From Udeniomyces pyricola (Eukaryota > Basidiomycota > Tremellomycetes > Cystofilobasidiales > Mrakiaceae), in NCBI GenBank assembly GCA_039545295.1, contig BCIK01000002.1:1002841-1066840 (forward strand): a DNA stretch of 64,000 nucleotides, written 5' to 3'. Shown here in pieces: positions 25,638 to 37,214 of the stretch; the stretch's first letter is position 1; every line of letters starts with the position of its first letter. The notes below the pieces were generated by a model, which saw nothing but the letters and a program-made list of their open reading frames with translations, was not told where the DNA came from and searched no databases. The position numbers and the translations under genes were made by a program.

Positions 25638-28600
25638 ATGCTGTCTCCCGAGGCTGGATCCTCAACACCCTCCTTCAGGCGTTACTCTTCACTCTCGTCT
25701 TCACCGGCCGCACCCCCTTCGCTCAGCCCCAGCGCCCCCAAATCCAGCCTTGTCCATTCGGCAACTTACACAGTCCCTCAAACTCTCTCAACATCTTACA
25801 CGACTGCATCCACCTCTACCCCACGTCTGAATCGCAGATCCGAACTCTCAGAGCTTGACCGACTTGACCCCTCTCCGACCAATCAAGTATCTCGCAAACA
25901 ATCCTTTGCCATATCAAGCCAGCCTATGGTACCAACGTCACCGCCAAATCTCCCTCCACGACGACAAACGTTGAAAGCACTTGTAGATGAGCTCAATGGC
26001 GAAGCCTTAGCCTCTAATCAACATCGAAGGCGGGATGATGGCCAGAATCAGGAAAAATTGGAAGCCGATCTAACGCCAAAGAACAGTCGAGGCGCCTACC
26101 AACCGCAGCTCACGAACCTTAGGTCCAGTTGCACTGCGAGAGAGATCAGTAGAATACCGGCGGATGACGATGAGCTGCGTTACGCTATCGCTCACAATCA
26201 AAACTCGAATACACCCTTCACAAACCCCTCTTATCAAGACCATTTCCCGCATATACCATGCCCTACTGCTTCGTCAAGGCAAACCCACCCCAAGCGAGGC
26301 GAACTTCTTCTCTTTGACACCTCCGATGTTCCACTCAATGCTCGCCAAGCTTATCGCAAACGATTGCAAGATCTCAACGAGCCTTATCTTCCTTCACACA
26401 CTGGTACAACTCATCCACTTCCCTTCCGAGTCTACAACTCCTTCTCCCAGGCCCTCACTACAGCAGCGGCATCCATCGTATCACCTACTAGGCCCCACCC
26501 ACCTGAACCTCTGGATCCGGACATCCCACTACACGCTCTATCGGCCCTCATCGCGACATTGGGCAACATTGCAGGTGTATCGTCGCCGGCGGCCGCCGCA
26601 CTCGGTCCCGTCTGGAGCTACGCAGATGGAAGTAAACATGGGAGACGTATGGCCATGTACGGAAGGAGTGAAGCAAGGGTTCTAGATGAGTCTGATGAGG
26701 CCTATCAGATCTCTTCAACGTCAGCATCGGGCGAGCACGAAGAGGCGAAGGCGGTTTCGGACCAGAGAGTAGAAAAGGGAACCCAGAAGCTCATGCGAAG
26801 TGAGGGTGGCTATCTCAGGACCAACGATGTGGAGTCAACTGCAGGATCAGAAGGCTATGCTGGATGGGTAGGTTCGAAAAGAGGAGAGAGAACGCAGCAG
26901 GAAGTTTACATGTGCGTCCATTACTCGACAGTACCTGTCTCTTCGTCTGAATCTAGTCTTTCTGTCAAACATGGCACATATTTGCTGACTCTATGGTATC
27001 GATCACTTGTGCTCTCATGTCGCTAAAACCCCTTTCGCTGAATAAGCCTGCATCATCGCGGCGAGGCAAAGTTTGCCCGACAGTTCCTCATCCGCCTGGC
27101 CAACGCCTTACTCATCTTCGGAGCCCCGACACACCGGATCGAAGACAGTTTGCAATCTGCTGCCCAAGTCCTCGAGATTGACTTCCATTGCTTCTATCTT
27201 CCGTCCACCGTGAGTGAATATGTTAATCGATCGTTCTGCCGAGTTTTATTGACCCAATGTATCGTCGGATACTTCTTGTCAGCTTCTTATCACCTTCAAC
27301 AGTCACACCCGGACCAGCGAGACCGTTATCCTTCGAGCTACAGGTGGTCTTGACGCCTATCAGTTGGAGCGGGTTCACTCTGTCGTCCGTTCTTTTCTAC
27401 ACTCGGCGCGATTTGGCGGAATTTGAAGCTGATTGATGCATACATGCTCCGTACTCCCCTCTTGCCCTTTTCTCGAATCCCTCAATATAGGTGCGAGAGG
27501 TCCTTCATGATTCCATCTCAGCTGCCGAAGCAAACCATGTCATCAAGGCCATCACATCGGAAACCCCCACTCACCCCTTCTGGATTCGGATCGGCGTCAT
27601 CGGAGTGAGTGTTTTCTCTGTAATCTTCGAACATGGCTGCAGCTCTTCCGAAATGCTGATCTGATCTGATGGTGATTGTATCAGCTATGCTCTATGTTCG
27701 GAAGTTTGACTGCATTCGACGGATCATTTTTCGATGCACTTGCCTCGTTCGTGAGTTGCCACGTCTTTCCTATCTTCATGAAGCACGCACCATCAACTGA
27801 TGGACACTCCAACCATTCATCTGACCTCACAGGCGTTAGGCGCCATGATGGGTCTCTGCCAGTTAAAGGTTGTCGCGTTCAGCCCGATCCTGCAAAGCTC
27901 GTTCGAAATCGCCATGGCATTCCTCATCAGCTTCGCCTCTCGCGCAATCGCCTCAAGCGGGTTGTTTTGTTTTGAGACAATGACCTCTGCTGGAATCATC
28001 ATGATTCTACCCGGATACATCATCTGCACCGCCACAGTCGAGATCGCAGTGAGTGCTTTGGCCCCATGACCCTCATCCTTTTGGAGGGCGACGAAGACGT
28101 TGATTACCACGGAACCTTGGATTGTTTGTTTGCTTATCCCAGTCGCAGTCCATAGTGCCTGGCACGGTTCGGATGGTATATGGCGTTCTTCTTTCGCTCT
28201 TCCTCGGCGTCGGCATCTCGCTCGGATCTGATATCATGATTGGCGAGTCTTTAACTTGCTGTCGCGAAAGACCCCTTGATCAAGAAGACAGAACAATTTT
28301 CCTGGGCTCTTCGTTATACTTATGTCTCCTTTGTATTGATCCACTTTCGTACCTTCAGCTATGGATCCATCTGCTTCGACCGGCGCCACCGCCTTTGAGC
28401 TCTCGGGTACCTTTTCCGCCTCGGCCTGGAACGCTTCTTTGTCTTCTGCGATGTCAAGCGGTGAATTTACTTTCATCTCGTCTACTGATTCATCAGTATC
28501 GACGGGAGCTCTTCATTGCACTCGGTCCTCAGATCATTGGTACCGGCAATCAGTCCCAGATATATGGCTGCTCTTGACAGTACCGTGCTTCATTGTCGCG

Positions 28601-29574
28601 CTCGCACTATGGATCAAAGCAAAGATCGCATCTAAAGAGGTGAGTCCTGAATTATCGCCTGGACAGATCAATTGTGGACCCATGTATATCGTATCGTTCT
28701 ATCTCGCTCCAATCGGATGTCACTGACGTGATTTTCTGACTCTTGCCGCAGTTTGCCGTCTCGTCATTCATCGCTGCCGCCTCCTACGCGGCTTATTACT
28801 TCGCTAATGTCGCCGTTCCGTCCCAACCGGAAGTGTCGTCAGTACTATTCTCCTTGGTCCACTGTTTGTTGCAAAACTTTACTTATGTCCTGCATGTCGT
28901 TGTGCCATCGTTGTTTTCCATTCCGCAGAGCTGCATGCGGCTCATTCGTCGTTGGCGTTCTCGGCTCGCTGTGGTCTAGACTCGGTCATGGGACCGCATA
29001 CACCTCTCAATCAGTCGCAATCTTACTCCTGGTCCCGAATGGTCTTGCTGCTGCGGGTGGAAGTAAGTACATCCTCGATTTCCGCCTGCAATTAACCCCC
29101 CCCCCTTCGTCCCCACCCTTTCCCAGTCTTGTCCATGATTGGAAGATCGTAGTTAAATTTACGTTTCTTAATTTGAAACATTTTTCGCTTACTTGTAAAG
29201 TCGCCATGTAAGACCTTGATGTTCTTTTGTTGTTCTCGTCGTTGTGTCGAATCTAAACCCACTGTACCCCTGCATCTGTATCTCGCATTCCATCAGGAGC
29301 ACTTCTCAAGGTCAGACGGTGTTCAAGCGAGGTTGTCAAATTGCCCTGCGGTATGTCTCCTGCTTTTGTTGCCTGTTCAGCGTGGCTCGTCTACTCCGTC
29401 TGCCTTCCCTTCCACCCCCGCTGAAGGCGTCTGTTGCTTTACTTTCCAATTTCCTTTTCTTTGCGTCATAGGCAAGTCGAGACGGCCATTGGCGTTAGCA
29501 TCGGCCTCTGGATATCTTCTGTCGTCGTTTACTCGTTCTCCCGCGGAAAGCGAGGGGCTTTCTTCACTTACTAG
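25638..29574 (+). CDS. PRM10/ThrE-type membrane exporter, 899 aa
   Basis: Thirteen exons: 25638-26911, 27047-27209, 27283-27384, 27491-27604, 27685-27750, 27833-28048, 28143-28242, 28359-28639, 28752-28837, 28929-29062, 29201-29207 (7 nt), 29297-29350 and 29472-29574. The first 420 residues are disordered and Ser/Pro-rich. The rest is the ThrE domain pair of the pheromone-regulated membrane protein 10 family: RQFLIRLANALLIFGAPTHR, THPFWIRIGVIG, SLTAFDGSFFDALASFALGA, IIMILPGYIICTATVEIAS, and at the end VETAIGVSIGLW. About ten membrane helices are expected. The bacterial relatives export threonine and serine; the fungal role is not settled. The intron after exon 7 appears to use a GC donor (GCGAGT); a GT alternative at 28261 would add six residues. 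The N-terminus may extend upstream. Confidence 0.87.
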
Positions 29575-30195
29575 AGTTCCAGCTCTTTCAATCTCAACCT
29601 CCTGCCCATCTTCAACCTAATACATATATATTTTGCTGCTCGACCGCTCGCTACTATTGTCTTATCGTCTGCTTTTCGGTCCTCTCATCTCTCTTAAACC
29701 TCTCGGATGTCGCCTGCCGCTTACTTTATCTCTGATCTTTCCAATAGAACGGACATGCTTCCCAAATACCCTCCATATGCCTCATTTCCCTATCCCCCCT
29801 ACCTTTGCCCCCTATGGACCCTTCTTCTCTGATGTATGTTTGATACCCTTTTCTTTTTACCGCCTTGCCTGCTTGTCCGAACCCTTTTCCCCTTCCCATT
29901 TCTTCATACACGATCTTCAATCTTTGGTCTTTACATCATGTACGTCGACTCGTCTAGCGTCTATTCGATTGAGAAACAAAGAAAGAAAGAAACGAAGAGA
30001 ACCCAAAGTACATGTACCCGATAGGCAAGATCAAAACATCGGAATTAAAAATAAAACAAAAATAAAACACATCAAAATGAAAGCGATGAAAGAACAAACG
30101 AAACATAAAATAAGATCATTTCGCCGGCCAATCGTGCTTAATCCGCGTCCTTTCCTCCGTTGCACCTCCCCCTCCCCCCTTGTTTCGACTCCCAT
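29575..30195. other. Convergent intergenic region
   Basis: C/T-rich up to about 29930, then A-rich near 29975-30115. It lies between two 3' ends; no gene was recognised. Confidence 0.45.
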
Positions 30196-32763
30196 TCACC
30201 AGTTCACCCGGGCCTTGGACCTGGCCTCTGACGGCGGTTGCCACCGAGAAGGCGGCGGCGGGTCGAGGTTCGACGTCGACGATCCGAACTCGTTCGCCGA
30301 TGTCGTCGAGGTAAACCTGGGGGCGCGAGAATGATTCCAACGGTCGTCATCCGCATGGTGGACGACTGCCTCGTCGGCGTTCGGCGGTGTTGAGGCGAGG
30401 ACGACACCCTCGGAAGGAGGTCCCTGATGAGATGGACTAGGGGCTTCGTAGGAAGGTCTCCAAGGTGGATAGGGGATGGTGCACTGAGTTGGGGCCAACG
30501 ATGTCGGATGAAAAAAAAAAAAAGTGAACACACAAAACAAAGACGGCAGGCAGGTACAATGTTCCGTTGAGTGAATTCATCTGAACTGACTCATCCTCAA
30601 AAGGAAACCCAAAATCCGACCAGAGAATCATCACTCACGTTTTCAAGATCCGGTGATCGGAAATCCATCTCCTTCCGGTCATCTGCAAGATGGTCCTCCT
30701 CGATTCCCCGAACGGACCTCAACCCTGTCTCCAACTCGATCTCCGATCCACCCAGAGCCGTCCAGTTTCCCTGGATGGGGAGGGTCGACGTTGCCCCGAC
30801 GATCGAAATATTCATCTCCCTCACCCCTTTGGCTTGGGTACTGCTACCGGGAGTTTGGACCCTCCGACTGCTCGGTTTGCTGGACGATAGGGTGGCGATA
30901 ACGCGGGGATTGGTGGCACGAAGTTCGCTCCGACTGAGGGTAAATATGGAAGGGTGAGCACAAAAGAACAACAAGACCTTCAATATGTATATCAGACATG
31001 AAGGGGACGATAGGGCAAGCTTGCAAGTAAACTTCAAAGGTGTGATGAGGAAACACAGCAAGGTAATTCACTGACGCATTGAGGGTATGGAATAGCGCAT
31101 GTGTGTATAACTGCGTGTTTGGAAAAGGGCATACGTTAGGTGTGTTAACGTAGCCAAATAGAATGGTATGAGGGTAAATTGGTTTTTTTTTGTGTGTGTG
31201 AGCATCTGTGCGTGATCTGACTATAATTCGACAGCCATGGATTCCAAATTGGAGGAGACGAAGCAAAATCGAACCTTGCCCTGAATCCCAGCGAAGAAGA
31301 CCTCATAAGAACCAAGGGGGAAGATGGAGAAGACAGCCAAATTGGCAATCGCACAGAGCAAAGGCTGATCACGGCGGAAGAAGAAACATGTACACGACAA
31401 AGCAAGGAAGGATGAGCGAATCGGCTCAGTCGAGCAATACGGTCGGTTCCCTTTTGAAGCGAAAAATAAGAAAAGTTTGTCGACTCACAGGTGTCATCGT
31501 TTCCATTGTCAAAGCAATCAAGCGAGTGATCATGGTTCGCGTGTCGTCTACGTCTCTGTCTAGCATTAGAAGGTATCGAATCAGGACAAATGTAATCACA
31601 AGATCTCCAGTCTGGGATTTGTAGCGCGTAGCGATGTGGCAAGGAGGGAGGACATCGTTCGTATTAGGTAACTTGATAGAGAATGCGGCAAGGAGATGGT
31701 GGCATATACATCGAGAGGCCAAGAGGGGGTGGGTAGATATTGTAGACGAACGATGGTAATTGAAAGCCAACTTGTGATCCAAGGTTGAATAGCCAATGCC
31801 TGGGCTGCGTTTGCCAGCAATCGAGTTCGGACTCCAGTGACGACTCCGATGACGAAAGCGGCCTGTTGAGCAAAGCGTTACCGTCCACAATAGGATGAAA
31901 GAGTGCTAAGCGAAGCAAGTACGAGGGTATCTAATTGTTAAAGCAAGGCAACTCACCAGTATCAAGGGCACGATCACGATGGCGACCCATTTCTGGCGAT
32001 TGACACACTGATATGTGCAAATTGAGATAAAAGCGATGGCGTCTGTTAGCTGATTTTCCTTTTCGGTGATGACGAGTTGAGAACGTTGACCAGCGCTGTG
32101 AGCGACATGCAAGACTTCAAAATCATCCAACAAACGGACAAACCTTCCAGGCCCGGAGTGCGAAGAATATCTGTACGAGCCCTGTGATGGCAGCCGTGGT
32201 GGGCGGTTGGGTCCATTGCGTCCATGTGAACTTGAGGAACCAGCTGATGGATCCAAAATGGCTGACGAACCTATGTGTGTGTAGAGACACATGAAGGAGA
32301 GAGAAGCCGTCAATCACGCGACGAGGGAAACAGGCAGAGACCCCCTCGCCAAAGCAATGCGATAGGATACTAACTTTAGGAAAGTGATGGCATATGTTTC
32401 AACGTCTTGCAGGAGGTTGAAAAGAACAAGGAGGCCTATGAGGACGCGCGTCGAGAGGGGATCGGATGATCCGAAAGTTCGGAAGTAATTCATGACCTAT
32501 TTAATCCACAGGAGATAGATAAAGGGGCGAGCAGCCGCCACAGAGTCCGAGCGTCAGCGACAGCAGACCCTTCGCGGCATACATGAGCCATGCTCTGTTC
32601 AAAAGAGGATATTCACTTGGCCAAAAAGGATTCCGGCCAAGTTACACTCGCAAAGGGCTCCAAGAAGCCACGGCCCAAGCTGCTTGGCGAGCTCTTCAGA
32701 CGAGAGGAGCGACAAGATGAACTGATCGGGCGTCATCTGTGGGATCGTCAGGCTGCCTGTCAT
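30196..32763 (-). CDS. DUF6534-type seven-helix membrane protein, 462 aa
   Basis: Ten exons on minus: 32763-32617, 32496-32375, 32270-32144, 32007-31957, 31862-31752, 31611-31489, 31364-31275, 31110-31076, 30933-30639 and 30483-30196. All phases agree. The pattern fits the large basidiomycete DUF6534 family. It has an N-terminal helix with LGPWLLGALCE, then VMNYFRTFGSSDPLSTRVLI, a Trp-rich segment around TWTQWTQ before the helix GLVQIFFALRAWK, the conserved helix start DLVITFVLIRYL, the motif TRTMITRLIALTMET before the last helices, and LYTHALFHTLNAR at the end of the membrane part. The C-terminal 190 residues are polar and probably disordered in the cytosol. The function of DUF6534 is unknown. 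The start at 32763 is the first ATG that gives the family N-terminus. Confidence 0.8.
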
Positions 32764-34603
32764 GGTGTGATGATAGTCAGATGAGGGATATTTGAGGATG
32801 GATGTGACGAGAGTATTGATATAGCGTAGCGTAGGAGGGTCTTGAGGGAGATGAATGGTGGTTGGAAAAAGATCAAGAAAAGGGACGAAATGAAAGGGAA
32901 CAGGGCTAAGGCGATCGGAAAGTCCTGGTCGAGGGGAAGTCGGTAAGAAGGATAGGGACTCCAAGCTCTAGATTGAGATAGGTTCCAGGTGAAATGAAGT
33001 ATGCGGTTGCAGATGGACTGAGTGACGAGGAGCAGTGATGTGAGGTCGGGGGGGGAACCCAGTCCAACCAAAGTACGATGTGGGCCGCTGGACTAGTAGA
33101 TGGTAGTTAATCAAGGCTTCTGTATCCGCCAACAAGACCAAGATATTAGTCACGGATGATCGATGAAAGCTCGTCTTATTGGACTACGTTAATTGGTAGT
33201 TGTAGAGGGTCCGTGCGAATGGCAGAGGAGACGAATACATGAGTGTCGTCCCTTTCAATCAAAGTCGGGCTCCTCTCAAGCGGCAACATCAACCAGAGCC
33301 TCTCCTTTCCGGTTGACCAGGACCCAGACAGACACCGGGTAGAGGTTAGATCGATCAGATGTGGCGTAGTCAGGGCGTACAGACCAGCAGTCAAGTCACA
33401 GATGATGCGAAGTATACCTTGATCGCAAGAAGGCCATAGCGATTTAGGAGGGCCAGACGGCGGCCGGTGGACATTGCAACTGGGTCTATTACCAAATGTG
33501 CGTCGCGCGTCGAGCGCGGGTTCCTCTGACCAACTCTAACACGCCTGAAATCGAATCCTGAGCTGTAAGAATCACGTGATTTTTACACCGCCATTCAGTG
33601 ACTCGTTAAGCCCCCTGCATATTACAGCCAACTACAGCCTATTGAATTTATTCATGATCAGCTTGGGTCAGCGACGCCCAGCTATCTGTCTGCGTTTCGA
33701 CGAGTTCTTGCAGCAGCTTTCACCACCGGCCGTGCGGCCACCATATCTTTCACTGCATGCAAGATGTCGTAGGTTTACTAAGTACAGTAGTCTCTTGCCA
33801 ATCTTGACGTCCAGCTGCTTCTCATAAACATCTCTGACACGCAAGACACAGGTACACCTGTGTACGGAACGTGCAACGCTTCACCCAAGCGGCCGAGGCC
33901 CGACGGCGACTGCAGGCACTCTGAAATCAAAGGGGCCGGTCTTCATGATAGTACAAAGTACACCGAACGATCGATCGCTGGAGAGGTCCGTCCGTTTTGC
34001 CACTCATCTTCCGACCTTATTCAAGGAAAACAGCGAGGAGTAGCCATGAGCGTCGGCCTCGACAATGGTGGCAGTCAGAGCATGAAACAAGGATGAAGGC
34101 AAAGGAAAGAAGGGATTGGACAAGAACTATCGTAAATGCTTGGGGTAGCAAGAAGTATGAAGGCCATCAAAAGTAAACAGAGACGTGGGTACTGATGACG
34201 ATTGGGCTGGAGACGTGAGTGCAGCAAAGAGTCGAGATGGAAACGTGGGCGTGTGTGAAATCGGAAAAGAGCAACGAGCAGGAGACAAAAAGGAAAATGA
34301 AGAGGATGAGACAAGAAAGGAACATGGGAAACCTTTGAACATGGGTCCAGCGCATGCTGAAGAGAAACGAAGTAATGACGAGTCGAGAGCGGTAGATGAA
34401 GTCAAAAAAGCCCAGAAGAAAGTGAACGCTAGATGGGACTGAGAAAGGCAGAAAGGAAGGAAAAAAGTGAGAGGAAACTGAAAGACATAGGAAAGGGCCA
34501 TCTAAATGAGCAAAGATTAACATAGGACAAGCGGGACAAGCTAGACGCAGCGAAACAGCTGAGAGTATTGATCACTGAGGTCTCAATGTTGGCGTGATCG
34601 GAA
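32764..34603. other. Gene-poor intergenic region, 1.8 kb
   Basis: It holds the promoter of the DUF6534 gene and the 3' region of the next minus-strand gene. Purine-rich low-complexity sequence lies near 34190-34510. No credible gene model was found. Confidence 0.45.
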
Positions 34604-36405
34604 TTAGTGAGAAGAGGTAGTGCTCGTAGCAGTAGTCGTAGTCGCAGAGGTCTTGGAGATAAGCGGGGTGGTTTCGGTCTGAATGTGCGTGCCAAAGGAT
34701 GACGGAGAGATCCAAGGAAAGAACCGACAAGATCCAGGAAGATATCACAGAGACGTGTCAGAAGAACGACATTCACTCGTGTATGCCACTATACAAAGGC
34801 GAACAAAAGAAGTGATCATATACGTACATCCGGACCGCTCTTGGAAGAAGCGACATCTCCGATATCCGTTGTAACTTCCGTCTCAGACTCGTCCGGGCCT
34901 GCATTCTTGTAGTCTGATGAGGCAACCGAAGGTCCAAAGCCTAAGAGAGAGAGGAACATGTTCCAAATGTCGAGGAGGACAGAAAGGAAGCCGCCTCCTG
35001 CGGCGGGTGACTCCCCATCGTCGCATGAGACTTCAGAGGGCTGGTGGGAGGTGTTGTCGTCTGGGACCAAGACAGCAGAGGATTCTTCGACTTCGGCATT
35101 ACCGGTGATGGGGTCGTAAACTTCGGACTCGTGGATGGCTTGAGCGATGTGGTCCTTGTTGGTTGGAGCCAAGATGGGGTCTTCGGCTGAAGTTTCAATG
35201 GCGCGCTCCAAGGCTTCCTCTTCCTGTTCGGCCCCGTCGTCGATGGAAACGGCTGGATTACCAGTCGACTTGATGGTGGACCCATCATCACCCTCGGGCT
35301 CGGCATCCTGAGCTGCGGGCTCGACACTAGCGGCAGCGTCGATGGAGCCAAAGAGGCCGGGACCCTCCTTGTCTCCCATACGAGGGCTTGTGGGTTGGGA
35401 CGTGGGTGGAGTTGTCGTACCTGGAGACGAAGGCGATCGGTCTGAGTGGCCGGAAGAGTGCGAAGAGTCGGTCTGGAAGCGGGCCGAGTCGAGGGTGGAG
35501 ATGGAGCCCTGGGTGGGGACGTGGGACGAGGCCGTCTGTATAGAGCCAATGGGAGACGAGGTTTCGGCGGGGCCGGTCGAGGTCAGGGCACCTTGGGTGG
35601 CAGGCATGGAGTCCAAGATGATGGGAGCTGCAACATCATCGGGGGGAGAGGAGGCAGATCCAGGAGCGGCAGTCGCGTCGTTTTGGGTGGCAGAAGGAGG
35701 AGGAGCGGGGGAAGAGAGGACAGTCGCCATCTCATCCGCTTGCTCATCTTGACCATCCTCAACGTCCTCTTTCGTCTCGACAGGCTGAGCTTCCTGGATG
35801 AGTCCTCGAATGGTGACGCATCCTTCGCTACCCTTGAGAACCCAGTCCCGACTTTCGGTGGTGGGATGCTCCCAATTCGCTTCGTCGAGAATCGTGGCAG
35901 GGGTATCGGTATCGGCATCGGCAGCGGGACCGGTGCCATCGCCACCTGTTCCCGCAGTGAGGCGGATTTCGATGACGCCGTTGCCGTTGGAATCGCCAAG
36001 CCACTCGACGCCGCCATCAGGGTGAAGGATGCGATAGGTAAACTCAAACGGGTTAAAGGGTACCGTTGCAAGTGGGAGGAAGAGGGTTGTGGAGGGGATT
36101 TTGAGTGCTACGGCAGCGTTGGCGGAAGCGGCGTCATCACGGGAAGAAGCTTCGTCCGAGGGGGGCAAGATGAGGGAGATAGCGCGCCAGTCGTCTCCTC
36201 CGAATGAGGACTGGCGATCTGCGTCAGGGAGGTTGGTCCAAACTTGGTATATGGGGGATTGATGAGAGGAGGCAGCGGCAAGGTCGAGAGCGTGCTTGAG
36301 GCGGAAGGTGAGAAGGAGTTTTGCGTATGGAAAGGGCGAGGCCGCTTGGGCGGATGGAAGCGGAATCGAGATGCGCTTGGAGAGGGATGGTTCGAACTCG
36401 GTCAT
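34604..36405 (-). CDS. Hypothetical acidic, mostly disordered protein, 550 aa
   Basis: Two exons on minus, 36405-34828 and 34678-34604, are joined in phase 0 by donor GTACGT and acceptor TTCAG. The second exon adds a Thr/Ser tail ending TTSSH. The first 150 residues look folded, with a beta-rich segment ending FTYRILHPDGGVEWLGDSNG that recalls the Ig-like/starch-binding type of sandwich seen in AMPK-beta and related proteins. This resemblance is weak. The following 300 residues are rich in Asp, Glu, Ser, Thr and Pro. A hydrophobic segment (LSVLLDIWNMFLSLLGFG) lies near the C-terminus and could be a tail anchor or amphipathic helix. I do not recognise a named family. Length and codon use make the coding call safe. 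Confidence 0.72.
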
Positions 36406-37214
36406 GATGTGGGGGTTGATGTTCGGGGGAGGGGAGGGGAGGGGCGGGGGCGTTGTACGTTGGAGTGGCTAGGCCAGGCAGATAGGTAGGCTAGGATGGA
36501 TAGGGTGGAAGGTTGAGGAGGGGCCAGAAAAGGAAGGAGGGAGGGAGGGAGGAAGGAAGGAAGAAAGAAGGGAAGAGGGCGATCAAGAAAGAGAAAGAGA
36601 AAGAGAAAGGGCAAGGGGAAGAACAAGAACAGGAAATGGGCCGTTCCCCAGCTTTCACATCCCACACTTGAGCTGAGCCCCGCATTCTTCCACCCCAACA
36701 TGATGGATCCGGGTTGTGCTCCGCTTAGGTTTGATTTTTGTTTTTATTTATTTATCTATCATCCTACGTATCCGCTGTGCCATCCTCAGTAGTCCATCAG
36801 TCCCTTCAAGCACCAAGAGCTCGAAGCTTGACCATGACCATGATCTTTGGCCTCCGCGAACATATCCGAATATATGCATACGCCAAAGGCGGTTCATCTA
36901 TAAGTAATCTCAACACTAAACATCAACACGTCAATCATACCAATCAAGTCCCGAAGAAGCGTTGACAACGTCCGAGAACCGCATCATCCTGCTGTATCTA
37001 CTACATCATGCTATGCATATACATTTGCATGCCCCTATATCCCTCAGGCCTCAATCGTGATAGCACAAATTCTGATGCTGATGAGCCACGAATGTGAGCG
37101 ATGCCCAGACCGCGGGGACGCATATATCCCGTCCATCCTTCTCGATCTCGCTCTTTCGATCCGTCCATCCACTCTCCCCCATCAGCTAGTAGTACTCATC
37201 CGTATCGGTCCACC
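36406..37214. other. Divergent intergenic region with GA-rich tract
   Basis: This holds promoters of the acidic unknown (-) and the UBR7-like gene (+). A purine (GGGA/GGAA/GAAA) tract spans about 36530-36630; read on the minus strand it is a C/T-rich leader upstream of the unknown gene. A start in frame at 37101 would extend the UBR7-like protein by 38 residues. Confidence 0.45.
36531..36630. repeat. GA-rich simple repeat tract
   Basis: A run of about 100 purines made of GGGA, GGAA, GAAA and related units. It lies just upstream of the minus-strand gene start at 36405. Confidence 0.7.

Noticed and set aside
29633..30334. 233-codon open frame, plus strand
   Set aside because: It overlaps the last exon of the DUF6534 gene and a low-complexity intergenic stretch, with no recognisable domain.
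31957..32100. Possible coding stretch reading TEKENQLTDAIAF inside the DUF6534 gene
   Set aside because: Splicing 32144 to 32007 gives the family-like RAWK-CVNRQKW junction in phase; the stretch is better explained as intron.
35446..36207. 253-codon open frame on plus, opposite the acidic unknown gene
   Set aside because: It is the antisense shadow of the minus-strand gene; the Gly/Arg-rich translation reflects that gene's codon use.
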